From positions 62,001 to 126,000 of the forward strand of contig NZ_JAXIVS010000011.1 in NCBI RefSeq assembly GCF_034259325.1: a stretch of 64,000 nt of DNA, read 5' to 3'. This document shows positions 41,401 through 50,039 of this stretch, piece after piece; the stretch's first letter is position 1; every line of letters begins with the position of its first letter. This stretch comes from Hyalangium ruber (GTDB taxonomy: Bacteria > Myxococcota > Myxococcia > Myxococcales > Myxococcaceae). A program made the position numbers and the translations under genes. Under the pieces are notes generated by a model that was not told the origin of the DNA, did not search any database, and saw only the letters and a program-made list of their open reading frames with translations.

Positions 41401-41867
41401 AGATCGCCTTGGATGGTCGCCCTGCTCACCAGCGCGATATGCGAGGCATCGATCCACTCCGCCTGCAGCGCGCTGGTCTCTTCCACGAGGCAGCGGCGAC
41501 CTTCCGCATCGGGCAAGTCCCGCACACACAGCTGACCGCTGGCCTGGTCTCGGAACGAGATGTAGAGCAGGTGTTTGCCGTCAGGGCTGATCCGCGGCCA
41601 CGTCACGTCGGCGCCTTCGTCGAAGAGGCGGCGCTCGCGGCCTCCTTCCAGATCCTGAACGTAGATCTCGGTCGCGATGTTGCGGTTGGACAGGAAGATC
41701 AGCGTGTTCCCATCGGGCGCCAACTGCCCCAGAAAGTGATCTCCCACGCCCACGGTGAGCAGCGAGGGCGTGCGCAAGCCTCCATCGTTTTCATCGTCCT
41801 GCGCCCAGGCGCCGCTCGCGAGGAGGACGGCCAGGGCCAAGAGGCAGGGGCCACGGGGCGTCAGCAC
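38403..41867 (-). CDS. Exported beta-propeller plus TPR giant protein
   Basis: An 1154-aa protein with a signal peptide (MLTPRGPCLLALAVLLASGA ending WAQ). Residues about 35-340 form a TolB/WD40-like propeller (LAPDGNTLIFLSNRN, ISPDGKHLLYISFR, LSPDGRWLVYVP). One blade contains DSNADGVIDASD (about 253-264), a dockerin/EF-hand-like calcium loop. Residues about 370-1150 are helical and TPR-like (LHLAFEDFEAAEFYARQM, ALGQLHTQVGNYHIALGYLD). Probably periplasmic or outer-membrane associated, acting as a scaffold. Its GTG lies inside the end of the small lipoprotein gene (7-nt overlap), making it the last gene of a three-gene operon. I do not recognise a named family for the whole protein. Confidence 0.75.
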   Translation of the reverse strand: MLTPRGPCLLALAVLLASGAWAQDDENDGGLRTPSLLTVGVGDHFLGQLAPDGNTLIFLSNRNIATEIYVQDLEGGRERRLFDEGADVTWPRISPDGKHLLYISFRDQASGQLCVRDLPDAEGRRCLVEETSALQAEWIDASHIALVSRATIQGDLRLSRVTVGSELSARPLLDRNLTSPTLSPDGRWLVYVPIERSVRQVGPGFAARAAPHLEALRLDRPGAAPVRLALDLPGKTGQPMFAVDGRSLYVVQFFTDSNADGVIDASDSGVLFRMPFEAEREDAPELAAASSPDQLTSVSWNCQYPAPAAASLIATCSRDRSLDVFQLPLDGQVPSNWDVPRLNEELGMVGRRADQLLLYRQRLLREARPKPRRLLMMRMSQLHLAFEDFEAAEFYARQMRSVPDPATAGLAEPMQILIDHRRTMKERERGRMVDELSDSGRQRMAALDPAAAPSPPSAVFQHVVRSELAEAAGDFTLARQELEAAQVTDSSTRAVLEAYFERADALYRKLDDRQALVEAGRRLSLNKAFQDEDQLDFARAAVRALYRGRPYDEADAAMAQALAAAPAGSAYAFALELGRYVNAIHEERPPRPVRDALTAFYRQQTDPIRRRALVQEAVERAAGLGADGVLEALATLYIDDAPPGTQELRRAERLFRRAMMGRAYRRLARERKDEARADFDLVTQRTGSLESAVESMNLRLRADVPPEVVEKEVTTTSEKMAKPLAHFVKAYLTARQLPKLEGSAHSQAVEAAMGALRASWKELKNQRAVHALAGAIQHEDFLRGRKPAAAERANRHYLIALDLVRNNIRYRAMILGALGQLHTQVGNYHIALGYLDQRDKYPYVDNAAGLAVSLARAQALLHVGREAEAAQAADRALAMVDAKPKLARFIPLALDRAALYNLAAGRFERALALYDRALPTLEAGPSDEEGLRNRLVVRLARCAAALGADQPQRALEDLDIIDRQLETPAVQATLSLSRATPRHVQRSYGIIASGLRANAETRLGRPDAAARALEQRRALFLERFAESDRDEDIGAVMLVELRLAENAVERRDTALAARWLGQAIAHADSLLERTHAPVHTGQLDVLWFAAQLHAEGTAQMPFDVPKRLGQAHRSLLDQRHPSWRSYLAWFEIYLALGANPPAETREALLLPAQP

Positions 41868-42400
41868 TTCTTCTCTCCCCAGGTGCCGTCATCGGCTTCC
41901 ACCCAGCCGCCGCAGACCACCCCCTGGGCGTGGACCTGTTGCCAGCTCCGGCGCAACGACTCTTCGGGCACGCCGGGGCGGACCGTTCGCATCCATTGCC
42001 ACAGCTGCAGCCGGGCTCGGTTCACCCGCTCCACCAGGGCGACGTCATCGGCCGACAAACGCCTGGCCTGGCACTGACGCCGGGTGTCCACCAGCAGCCC
42101 GTCCTTTCCTTCGCCCACGCAGTGACGGCGGAGCAGTTCGTCGACGCGGTCCGCCTGCGTCTTGCCCACGTTCTCGACCAACGCCGTGGGTTGGAGGCCC
42201 AGCTCCTCCAGTTGGTTGGGTGTGAGCGGCACCGGCGTCGGGCTCATTCCCGCGCGAGCCAGCCGCTGCTCCACCTCCTTGAACGAGCCCGCGGCCTGTT
42301 CTTCGAGCGCGGTCGCGCGATCGACCATGACGATCTCCGGGGCGCTGATGCACCCGGCGGAGGCGAGGGCGGCAAGCAGCAGCAACACGCGGTGTTTCAC
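41861..42400 (-). CDS. Small lipoprotein, middle gene of AsmA-propeller operon
   Basis: A 179-aa lipoprotein with signal MKHRVLLLLAALASAGC and lipobox SAGC. The mature part is mostly helical and charged (ATALEEQAAGSFKEVEQRLA, LTPNQLEELGLQPTALVENV, DRVDELLRRHCVGEGKDGLL) with several Cys. A DUF1318/YdbL-like relationship is possible, because YnbE/YdbL-type small proteins accompany the AsmA-like YdbH in enterobacteria, but the identity is weak. GTG 42400 overlaps the AsmA-like stop codon (GTGA), and its own stop overlaps the next start. All three products are therefore strongly coupled. Confidence 0.75.
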   Translation of the reverse strand: MKHRVLLLLAALASAGCISAPEIVMVDRATALEEQAAGSFKEVEQRLARAGMSPTPVPLTPNQLEELGLQPTALVENVGKTQADRVDELLRRHCVGEGKDGLLVDTRRQCQARRLSADDVALVERVNRARLQLWQWMRTVRPGVPEESLRRSWQQVHAQGVVCGGWVEADDGTWGEKKC

Positions 42401-45400
42401 GGCGTGGCCTCCACGAGGGACAAGGAGTTGATGACACGGTCGACGATGGGGCCCATGGGAATGCCCCGGATCTCGTCGATGCTGAGCAGGCTGGCCGCGC
42501 CGCCCATGGTGATGCTCAGGCGGCCAAAGCCATGGTTGAAGCTCACCCGCACGTTCTTCGGGTAACCCAGTCCCAACGCGTAGCGGACGCGGTTGGTCGC
42601 GGGATCGGTGTGGTGCGGATCCTCGAGGTCGAGCAGATCGAGCAGGTGACGGTTGCCAATGCGCAGGATCTCCGCGCGCCCGTTGACGCTGCGGTCCTTG
42701 CCCGAGACGACCACGGCGATATTTCCGTCGAAGGGCTCGCCTCGGGACGACTGCACGCCGGTCGCCCGCACGTGTGCCTGCAGGGTGGAGTGATTTCCTT
42801 GCCAGTCCAGCATGCACTGCCCGGTGATACGCCCACCGCGGACGCCCATCTCCAGCTGACTCATGGAGACCACGTTCTGGTTGATGGACAGGTTTCCGGC
42901 CAGGGGCGCGATGGAGAGGTAGGGCGTGGTGATGCTGCCCGCCGACACGAAGCCACTGCGCGAGAGCAAGGGGTGTTGGTCGGTGAAGCGAAGCATCGAG
43001 TACGGGTTCACGTCGATGTCGCTCAGCAGTCGCACCTGGCCTTGGGAGAGCTCCACGTTCTCGGTCAGCGGCACGTTGCCATCGAGCGCCTGGACCGAGA
43101 TCCCCGCTTCGGGCAGCCGCACGTGTACGTTCTGGAGGAGCAGGTTGGAGAGGGTTCGGAAGACCACCAGATCGGGCGAAGCCACCTGGAAATCGACCGT
43201 GACCTTGCCGCTGCTCTCGAGCCGGCCCGGCTGCGCGAGCTTGGACAAGTCCTGGGTCAACTCACCTTGGACCGCCAGGCGGCGCCCGTTGTCGCTGAGG
43301 TCGAGCCGGCCTCTGGCTTTCAGCTGGGTACTTGTCCCCGCATGGGTCAGTTGCAGGTCGGGGACGTGAATGACGCCGTTGGGCTTACGGCGAGCGGAGA
43401 ACGACCACTCCAGATCCTGAACCGGATAGGGCAGTGCCGGCCTCTGTTCGAGGGAGCGGACCTTCATGAGGTGTCTCAGCTCGACCTCGTCCGCCTCCAA
43501 CCGCTCGGTGAAGGTGGCGGTGGTGTCGCTGGACAGGTCGGCGAGGGAGAGCCGGCGATCGCCCATGCCCACGGTGAGTTTCTCCACCGTCAGGAGGCTG
43601 TGGACGCTTCGCCGTGCCCCTTCGACGTGCGACTCGACCTGCCAGTGCAGGGCAGGGAGGTTGAGCGACTGGCCCGCCTGTCTCCAGCGGATGCCGCGTG
43701 CGTCCACCACCGCCTTTCCCTCGAAGCTCGCCGTCCGCTGAGGGGCGGGGGCCAGGCTGGGGGTGCCGTCGGCGGCGATGTCCGTGAGCACTCCGAGCAG
43801 CGTGCCATGCAACTCGACGTTCAGCGCGAGCCGCGAGGTGTCCAGCTCCGTGGGCACCTGAGCCTTGGCCAGAAGGGGGGACCATTCCCCGAGGGTCGGA
43901 AGGTCGCCCTTCACATCCACGCGAAGCGCGCGGGCTTTTCGGTCGAACGCCAGTGCGGCATCGAGCGCGATCTTCAGCCCTGCATGGCTGGTGAGCCCAA
44001 GCCGAAGCGACGGCTTGCGGCGATCGAGGTTCAGCGTCACGGCCTGGTGCTGAGGACCCATGTCCTTCTCACCGGCGCGCAGCCCTTCGACCTTGAGGTC
44101 CAGTTCGCCCTGATGCCGCCAGGAGTCTCCTTGAGAGCGCATCACGGCGGTGAGGCTGCTGGCCGACACGTCGTCCCATCCCGGCCGCTGCAGGCGCAGC
44201 TCCGTTCGGTGCTCCAACCGGGGCGAGGGGGAAAAGAGCGCCGCCAGTCTGCCGGTGGAGGCCAGGTTGACGGCCAGCTGATTCCAGGGAACGCGCGCGG
44301 CGACCGACTCGGGGATGAAGGGCCGAACAGCCACGAGGTCCGGGGTCTGGACGGCCAAGGTGTACGCCACATCGTCGGTCCCCTTGGTGGCATCCAGCGA
44401 CGCGTGCATCGTGCCAAGGTCGAGTTCCAGATGGGCGCGGGCCCGGCCAAGTCGCGGCTCGTCCCACCGAGGGAAGGCCTCCGACGCGTCGAGCTTGATG
44501 CGCACGGGGCCCTGCAGCACCTCGCGTCCATCCGCCAGGACCACCCGGAGCGCCCCCACGGGCACATCCGCCTTCAGCGCGAAGGGCGGCTCACCCGCCA
44601 AGGGAGCTTGGAGGTGAAAGCCAAGACGTTCCGCGGACGCACGGATCCCAGAGGCACGGAGGTCCAAGGCATCCACCATTCCGGACAGGGCAACATCCCC
44701 CGCAACCTGGATGGGCGAGGAGAGGTCTGGCCGCAGCTGCCGACCCTTCAGCTCCCCGGAGGCCTTCGGAATACGAAGCGTGGTGGGCCCCCCGACATCG
44801 AGCGCTTGAAGCGCAAAGGTGAGTCGAGCGTCCAGCCCCTTGGACGAATCCGGAGTCGCCACCAGGGAGACGCGTCCATTGCCGAGGGCCACCCGAAGAT
44901 CGTCTTGAGCGAGCTGGAGCGCCGCGACGTCGACGTCCAGCCCGAGTTTCCCTTGAGGGCCCAGCTGCGGCATGGCGCTGAGCGTGAGCTCCTGAGCGTC
45001 CAGATGCACGGTGCCGCGCTCGAGGGAGAACGGCCGCAAATCGGCGGGAATCCATTGCAACAGTCGCCCGAGATCCAGATCCACTGAGAGCCGCGTCACG
45101 ACGGGCGGGACATCCGCCGCATCCGGAAGCACCAACCGGGCTTGCACTTCGGCGCTGTCGGTCAGTTGGGTGCGGTCCAGCTCGATGGCGATGTGCCGCT
45201 TCTCACCATCGAACTTCGCGGAGGCCGAGCCGTGCAGCAGGGAGCGGACGGTGAACCGCGGATCGAAGGTCTGCCGTGCGACATCGAGATCCACCCGCAC
45301 GCGAGTGTCCATCGCCCCCGCCTCCGCCGAGAGGGCCAGTTCCAGCAGGGCCTGGGCCGACGGAAGGGCTGCGCCTTCACGGCTCACTTCCAGGGCAAGC

Positions 45401-46083
45401 GGCGTACCGGTCTGGCCGAGCTGCGCGGAGAGCTTCCATCCGTCGTTCTGATGCTTCGCTTCGGCTGTGGCTGCGAGCCCACGTAGGGACCAGCGCTCGA
45501 GCACTTCGCTGTTCCGAACGCGCACGTAGCTCAACGATCCGCCCGACACCTCAACCTTCCCCAAGGGGGGCGCGGAGGCCAGGAGGACAGCGAGCTGCTG
45601 CGAGGCTCCGAGGGGGGCTTTCACGGGCGGCGGCTCAGGTGTACTCGGCCCCATCAACTCCGTAAGAGACGTGGGCCCCGCATCGTCGGCCACCAGGACA
45701 AAGGCCACGTCCCGCACCGCCACCCGCTCAATCTGGGTGGCCCCGCTTAGCAGCGAGCTGGGTGACCATTGCGCCTCCAGCGTGCCGACGCGCAGCAGTT
45801 CGGGCGCGACGGTGTGAAAGGGCGACGGGGTACGCACCACCAGCCCTTCGAGCCGCAGGCCCGAGAGCAGGGCGACCTCGGCTGTCTGGTAGTCCAGCCG
45901 CAGGCCGGTGGCCGCTTCCGCCTTGGAGACGATGCGCTGTTTCAACCAGGGGTGTTCGAGGTTGTGCAGCGCGGCCACCGTCGTAGCCAACACCAGCGCG
46001 AGGGCCGCACCGAGTGCCAGGAGCACGCCTGCGATGATTCGAGCCAGCTGACGGCGAGGTCGTCCAGCTCCGTGGGATTCCAT
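42397..46083 (-). CDS. AsmA/TamB-like bridge protein (YdbH-like)
   Basis: A 1228-aa protein. One N-terminal membrane anchor (about 14-38; IIAGVLLALGAALALVLATT) is followed by EHPWLKQRIVSKAEAATGLRLD, the classical AsmA-type entry. A very long run of short beta-strand repeats (LELDLGTMHASLD, LDVDVAALQLAQDDLRVALG, and so on) forms the extended groove of repeating-beta-groove proteins such as YdbH, TamB and AsmA. It ends with an amphipathic segment (FGRLSITMGGAASLLSIDEI). These proteins bridge inner and outer membranes and carry phospholipids. Similarity is architectural; YdbH is favoured by the small lipoprotein following it. It is the first gene of an operon with overlapping junctions, 116 bp after the EEP gene. 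Confidence 0.75.
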   Translation of the reverse strand: MESHGAGRPRRQLARIIAGVLLALGAALALVLATTVAALHNLEHPWLKQRIVSKAEAATGLRLDYQTAEVALLSGLRLEGLVVRTPSPFHTVAPELLRVGTLEAQWSPSSLLSGATQIERVAVRDVAFVLVADDAGPTSLTELMGPSTPEPPPVKAPLGASQQLAVLLASAPPLGKVEVSGGSLSYVRVRNSEVLERWSLRGLAATAEAKHQNDGWKLSAQLGQTGTPLALEVSREGAALPSAQALLELALSAEAGAMDTRVRVDLDVARQTFDPRFTVRSLLHGSASAKFDGEKRHIAIELDRTQLTDSAEVQARLVLPDAADVPPVVTRLSVDLDLGRLLQWIPADLRPFSLERGTVHLDAQELTLSAMPQLGPQGKLGLDVDVAALQLAQDDLRVALGNGRVSLVATPDSSKGLDARLTFALQALDVGGPTTLRIPKASGELKGRQLRPDLSSPIQVAGDVALSGMVDALDLRASGIRASAERLGFHLQAPLAGEPPFALKADVPVGALRVVLADGREVLQGPVRIKLDASEAFPRWDEPRLGRARAHLELDLGTMHASLDATKGTDDVAYTLAVQTPDLVAVRPFIPESVAARVPWNQLAVNLASTGRLAALFSPSPRLEHRTELRLQRPGWDDVSASSLTAVMRSQGDSWRHQGELDLKVEGLRAGEKDMGPQHQAVTLNLDRRKPSLRLGLTSHAGLKIALDAALAFDRKARALRVDVKGDLPTLGEWSPLLAKAQVPTELDTSRLALNVELHGTLLGVLTDIAADGTPSLAPAPQRTASFEGKAVVDARGIRWRQAGQSLNLPALHWQVESHVEGARRSVHSLLTVEKLTVGMGDRRLSLADLSSDTTATFTERLEADEVELRHLMKVRSLEQRPALPYPVQDLEWSFSARRKPNGVIHVPDLQLTHAGTSTQLKARGRLDLSDNGRRLAVQGELTQDLSKLAQPGRLESSGKVTVDFQVASPDLVVFRTLSNLLLQNVHVRLPEAGISVQALDGNVPLTENVELSQGQVRLLSDIDVNPYSMLRFTDQHPLLSRSGFVSAGSITTPYLSIAPLAGNLSINQNVVSMSQLEMGVRGGRITGQCMLDWQGNHSTLQAHVRATGVQSSRGEPFDGNIAVVVSGKDRSVNGRAEILRIGNRHLLDLLDLEDPHHTDPATNRVRYALGLGYPKNVRVSFNHGFGRLSITMGGAASLLSIDEIRGIPMGPIVDRVINSLSLVEATP

Positions 46084-46199
46084 GATGTTCGACAGGGAGC
46101 GAGCGGCCCTCCTCGTCCTACCATGTGGCGGAAGCGGGTTTCAATCACCGGGCCCCGTCGAGACCACCTCCCGCGCTCGCAAGCAGAGGTGGCGGCGGC

Positions 46200-46979
46200 T
46201 CAGGCGCGCAGCAGCCGCGCGGCGATCGGCAGGTGATCAGAGGGCTCGGTCTCCGACGGCATCGGCGTCTGGGCATCCAGCTCCAGCAGCCGGACCGGTT
46301 GCGCTTGCAGCGCGCGCGAGTGGAAGAGGAAGTCGATGGTCTTGGGCCTGCCGTTCGCGTTGCAGGTCGGCTGGTGCCTTCCCGCGTAGGCATCGAGCAG
46401 CCCCGCCGCCGCGAACGCTCGGACCAGCGGATCCCCAGGCTGCGCGTTGAAGTCGCCGCCCACGACCCACAGGGCCTCCGAGTCCCGCCGGACCAGTTCC
46501 TCGAGCAGCTCGGTCGCCTGTTGCATCCCCTGGTGCTGCTCCACGGGCTTGTCCGGCCGGTCCCAGCGCAGGTGGGTGCAGGCCACGCGCAGCCGGTCCC
46601 CTCCGGCATCGAAGTCCACGACCAGCGCCAGGTTCCCGGAGATGCGCCCGTCCTCCAGCCGGTCCCCGAAGTAATGGGCTCGGTGGCCCAGGCAACGCTC
46701 CATGCGGTGGAACACCGCGCAGCCATCGGGTCGGCCCTGCTGCTTCAGGGCCAGCACGCCCGAGTACCCGCGCGGCTCCAGCGCCCGCTGGAGCGCGGCG
46801 AAGCTGTTGGGCTCCACCTCCTGCAGGCAGACGATGTCCGCATCCAGCCCCGTGATGCGCTGGGTCAGCGCCTCCTGGCGCCCCTGCGGCCGGAGGAGGT
46901 CCGCGGGCGTGTGCGGAAACCACTCGGGCTTGAGGTAGGCGTCCGCCAGGATGTTGTACGAGGCGATTCGAAGGTCCAC
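46200..46979 (-). CDS. Endonuclease/exonuclease/phosphatase (EEP) family protein
   Basis: A 259-aa protein of the DNase I-like metallo-phosphodiesterase superfamily. LRIASYNILADAYLKPEWFP at the start, ADIVCLQEVE (metal-binding Glu), VVGGDFNAQPGD (catalytic Asp and Asn) and TEPSDHLPIAARL (Asp and His) are all present. The ASYNILADAYLKP opening resembles the CCR4/2'-phosphodiesterase branch. The substrate is not clear. The start is GTG 46979 or TTG 46985, and neither has a ribosome site. The tRNA-operon terminator (46990-47023) ends only a few bases upstream, leaving no room for a normal promoter between them. Expression may depend on read-through or on a promoter hidden in the tRNA genes. Confidence 0.85.
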   Translation of the reverse strand: MDLRIASYNILADAYLKPEWFPHTPADLLRPQGRQEALTQRITGLDADIVCLQEVEPNSFAALQRALEPRGYSGVLALKQQGRPDGCAVFHRMERCLGHRAHYFGDRLEDGRISGNLALVVDFDAGGDRLRVACTHLRWDRPDKPVEQHQGMQQATELLEELVRRDSEALWVVGGDFNAQPGDPLVRAFAAAGLLDAYAGRHQPTCNANGRPKTIDFLFHSRALQAQPVRLLELDAQTPMPSETEPSDHLPIAARLLRA

Positions 46980-46983
46980 CGCC

Positions 46984-47023
46984 AAAGACGAAGGGCCCGG
47001 AACCTTGCGATTCCGGGCCCTTC
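46984..47023 (-). terminator. Terminator of the tRNA-Val/tRNA-Asp operon
   Basis: gaagggcccggaa (46990-47002) and ttccgggcccttc (47011-47023) form a perfect 13-bp stem with an 8-nt loop. Reading leftward it is followed by gtcttt. It sits 3 bp beyond the 3' end of tRNA-Asp and immediately before the EEP gene start. Confidence 0.85.
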
Positions 47024-47026
47024 TAT

Positions 47027-47103
<77 letters not shown>

Positions 47104-47111
47104 ACAACTCT

Positions 47112-47183
47112 TGGGCGGAACAGGGATCGAACCTGTGACCCTCGCCTTGTAAGGGCGACGCTCTACCGCTGAGCTATCCGCCC
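47112..47183 (-). tRNA. tRNA-Val (TAC)
   Basis: A 72-nt tRNA on the minus strand. The acceptor stem GGGCGGA pairs with TCCGCCC, the D arm is AGCTCAGCGGTAGAGC, the anticodon stem-loop is TCGCC-CTTACAA-GGCGA (anticodon TAC, Val) and the T arm is CAGGTTCGATCCCTG. The discriminator is A. The CCA end is not encoded, unlike in the neighbouring tRNA-Asp, so it must be added after transcription. Confidence 0.95.
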
Positions 47184-47215
47184 TGAGCGCGTTCGCCGCG
47201 ACCAACGTGGGCGGC

Positions 47216-47244
47216 CTTGTATCGACCGCCTCCGCCACTGTCAA
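47216..47244 (-). promoter_or_regulatory. Sigma70-type promoter of the tRNA operon
   Basis: On the minus strand a perfect TTGACA (47244-47239) is separated by 17 nt from TACAAG (47221-47216, 4/6 match). It is 33 nt upstream of the first base of tRNA-Val, an ideal position for a tRNA promoter. Confidence 0.8.
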
Positions 47245-47457
47245 GCCTACGTTTTTGAGGCCTCGATCATTCCCCCAAAAGCCCCAACCTGCCCCTCAGG
47301 AGCCCGGACGGGCAGGGGGCTCGCTCCATGACATTTCAGTCCTTTCGGGCATGGTCGCGTTGACTCTGCTCCCCGTGAGATGCTGGAAGGCCGCTCTACG
47401 GGCAAGCGCGGGCCCGCTGCATCCATCCCCCCGAAACCGCGCTGGGAGTTGTCCCCC

Positions 47458-49851
47458 ATGAAGATGGCCACCGACCCCCTTGGCAGGGCCCTCGGGTCCT
47501 TGCCCTGGCGTTCCCTCCTGACCGCGAGCCTGGTCGCGGCGCTGGCGGCTTGCGGTCCCTCGGACCCCAGCGCCTCCTTCCTCGCCGAGCAGCTCGAGCA
47601 GACAGGCGTCCAGCAGCAGGAGGCGGTGACCTGGACCCTGGGGGCCAGCTACGACTCGACCAAGGCCAACATCACCTTCCGTGTCTACTCCGCGCGCGCC
47701 ACCCGCCTCGAGGTGTGGCTCTACAAGACTCCGTACGGCGCCCAGGAGGTGGTGAAGTACGTGATGACCAAGGACACGGCCACCAACATCTGGTCGAAGA
47801 CCGTGGCCGTCTCCACCCTGCAGACCACCTACGGGATTACCGGCCCCGTGTACTACGGCTATCGCGCCTGGGGCCCGAACTGGCCGTACAACAGCAGCTG
47901 GGCCAAGGGTACGGCCACCGGCTTCATCTCGGATGTCGACGCGAGCGGCAACCGCTTCAACCCCAACAAGCTGCTGCTGGACCCCTACGCGCTGGAGATC
48001 AGCCACGATCCGTCCAACGCCAACAGCACGGACGGCACGGTGTTCGGCTCCGGGCCGCTCTACCGCAACCTGGACAGCGGCGCGCGGGCGCCCAAGGGCG
48101 TCGTCCTGGCGGGGGATACCCAGTCCATCGGCACCAAGCCCACGCGCGCGCTGAAGGATGACGTCATCTACGAGGTGCATGTGCGCGGCCTCACGAAGAA
48201 CGACACGAGCATCACCGCCGCCTACCGGGGCACCTACAAGGGCGCGGGCTTGAAGGCGGCCTCTCTGGCGGCGCTGGGGGTCACCGCCGTGGAGTTCCTG
48301 CCCGTGCAGGAGACCGAGAACGACGCCAACGACAACGTCGCCAGCACCGCGGGGGACAACTACTGGGGCTACATGACCCTGAACTACTTCGCCCCGGACC
48401 GCCGCTACGCCTACGACAAGTCGGCGGGTGGCCCCACGCGCGAGTTCAAGGAGATGGTCAAGGCCTTCCACGACAACGGTATCAAGGTCTTCGTCGACGT
48501 GGTCTACAACCACACCGGCGAGGGCGGCGCGTGGAACGGTAACGACTCGAGCACCTTCAACGTCTACACGTTCCGCGGCCTGGACAACCCCACCTACTAC
48601 AGCCTCACGGCCGACAAGCAGTTCAGCTGGGACAACACCGGCGTGGGCGGCAACTTCAACACCTTCAACCCGAAGGCGCAGGACCTCATCATCCACTCGC
48701 TGGCGTACTGGAAGGACACGCTGGGCGTGGACGGGTTCCGCTTCGACCTGGCCTCGGTGCTGGGCAACACCTGCGAGCACGGCTGCTTCAACTACGACAA
48801 GCTGAACAGCGGCACCGCGCTCAACCGCATCCTGAACACCCTGACGCCGCGCGCGGCCGCGGGCGGCGTGGGCACCGACTTCATCGCCGAGCCGTGGGCC
48901 ATCGGTGGCAACTCGTACCAGGTGGGCAACTTCCCAGGGGCCTGGTCCGAGTGGAACGGCATCTTCCGCGACACGCTGCGCAAGGACCAGAACCAGATGG
49001 GCATGGAGACGGTGACGCCCAGCCAGCTGGCCACGCGCTTCGCCGGCTCGTCGGACCTGTACGGCGATGATGGCCGCAAGCCGTTCAACTCCATCAACTT
49101 CATGGTGGCCCACGACGGCCTCTCCCTGGACGACCTCTACAGCTGCAACAGCAAGAACAACAACCAGGCGTGGCCCTACGGCCCCTCGGATGGTGGCGAG
49201 GACAACAACCACAGCTGGGACCAGGGCGGCATCGCCGCGGACCAGCGCAAGGCGGCGCGCAACGGCTTCGCCTTCCTGATGCTGAGCGCCGGCACGCCGA
49301 TGTTCACCGGCGGCGACGAGTTCCTCCGCACCCAGTACTGCAACAACAACGTCTACAACCTGGACTCGGACAAGAACTGGCTGAACTACGTGCTGACCAC
49401 GGACCAGACGAGCTTCAAGACGTTCGCCCAGCGCCTCATCGCCTTCCGCAAGGCGCACCCGGCGCTGCGGCCGCTCAACTTCTACAGCGCCGTGGACAAC
49501 AACGGGAACGTGATGGAGCAGCACCGCTGGTTCAAGCCCGATGGCCTGGTGCCGGACTCCGCCTACTTCAACAACGGCGGCAACCACGCCCTGGCCTTCC
49601 GCGTGGACGGCACCGAGTTCGGTGACCCGGCCAGCGCCATCTACGTGGCCTACAACGGCTGGTCCGGCAACGTGGACTTCAAGCTGCCGTGGCCGGGCAC
49701 CGGCAAGAGCTGGTACCGGGTGACGGACACCTGCAACTGGGCCGAGGGCGCCAGCCAGGTGGCCAGCCCCGGCGCCGAGACGCTGCTGGGCGGCGAGAAC
49801 TACGTCTACGGCGTGTGCGGCCGGGGCGTGCTGCTGCTCATCGCCAAGTAA
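47458..49851 (+). CDS. Isoamylase-type glycogen debranching enzyme, lipoprotein
   Basis: A 797-aa GH13 isoamylase resembling the secreted Pseudomonas enzyme rather than cytosolic GlgX. ATG 47458 (GGGAG 9 nt upstream) begins a lipoprotein signal ending SLVAALAACG. An N-terminal beta-sandwich (about 45-165; LGASYDSTKANITFRVYSAR) precedes the barrel. Catalytic blocks are DVVYNHTGEGG, GFRFDLASV with nucleophile Asp430, FIAEPWAIGG with acid/base Glu478 and NFMVAHDG with Asp553. It hydrolyses alpha-1,6 branches of glycogen or amylopectin. Lipid anchoring at the cell surface suggests use of external glucans, and the secreted amylase at 9.3 kb would complement it. It is not in an obvious operon with hemE. 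Confidence 0.92.
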   Translation: MKMATDPLGRALGSLPWRSLLTASLVAALAACGPSDPSASFLAEQLEQTGVQQQEAVTWTLGASYDSTKANITFRVYSARATRLEVWLYKTPYGAQEVVKYVMTKDTATNIWSKTVAVSTLQTTYGITGPVYYGYRAWGPNWPYNSSWAKGTATGFISDVDASGNRFNPNKLLLDPYALEISHDPSNANSTDGTVFGSGPLYRNLDSGARAPKGVVLAGDTQSIGTKPTRALKDDVIYEVHVRGLTKNDTSITAAYRGTYKGAGLKAASLAALGVTAVEFLPVQETENDANDNVASTAGDNYWGYMTLNYFAPDRRYAYDKSAGGPTREFKEMVKAFHDNGIKVFVDVVYNHTGEGGAWNGNDSSTFNVYTFRGLDNPTYYSLTADKQFSWDNTGVGGNFNTFNPKAQDLIIHSLAYWKDTLGVDGFRFDLASVLGNTCEHGCFNYDKLNSGTALNRILNTLTPRAAAGGVGTDFIAEPWAIGGNSYQVGNFPGAWSEWNGIFRDTLRKDQNQMGMETVTPSQLATRFAGSSDLYGDDGRKPFNSINFMVAHDGLSLDDLYSCNSKNNNQAWPYGPSDGGEDNNHSWDQGGIAADQRKAARNGFAFLMLSAGTPMFTGGDEFLRTQYCNNNVYNLDSDKNWLNYVLTTDQTSFKTFAQRLIAFRKAHPALRPLNFYSAVDNNGNVMEQHRWFKPDGLVPDSAYFNNGGNHALAFRVDGTEFGDPASAIYVAYNGWSGNVDFKLPWPGTGKSWYRVTDTCNWAEGASQVASPGAETLLGGENYVYGVCGRGVLLLIAK

Positions 49852-49904
49852 GCGCAGGGCTCGAAGGCGCGGCGCAGGATAGGGCCGCTGCCTCCGAAAC
49901 TTCA

Positions 49905-49940
49905 GGGCCGGGCTCGCTCCGTGGGGAGTGGGTCCGGCCC
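49905..49940 (+). terminator. Possible terminator after isoamylase gene
   Basis: gggccgg (49905-49911) and ccggccc (49934-49940) form the base of a hairpin with further inner pairing (ctcc/ggag). No clear T tract follows, so termination is only suggested by position 53 bp beyond the stop. Confidence 0.35.
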
Positions 49941-50039
49941 GCGTCATTTAGAGCGCGGGGCGGTGCGTGGGGCAGGACTTCCGCGTCGAAGTCCGGTATG
50001 GGCGGAGCACGGCGCCAGACGACGCCGGAGGACTCCCGC

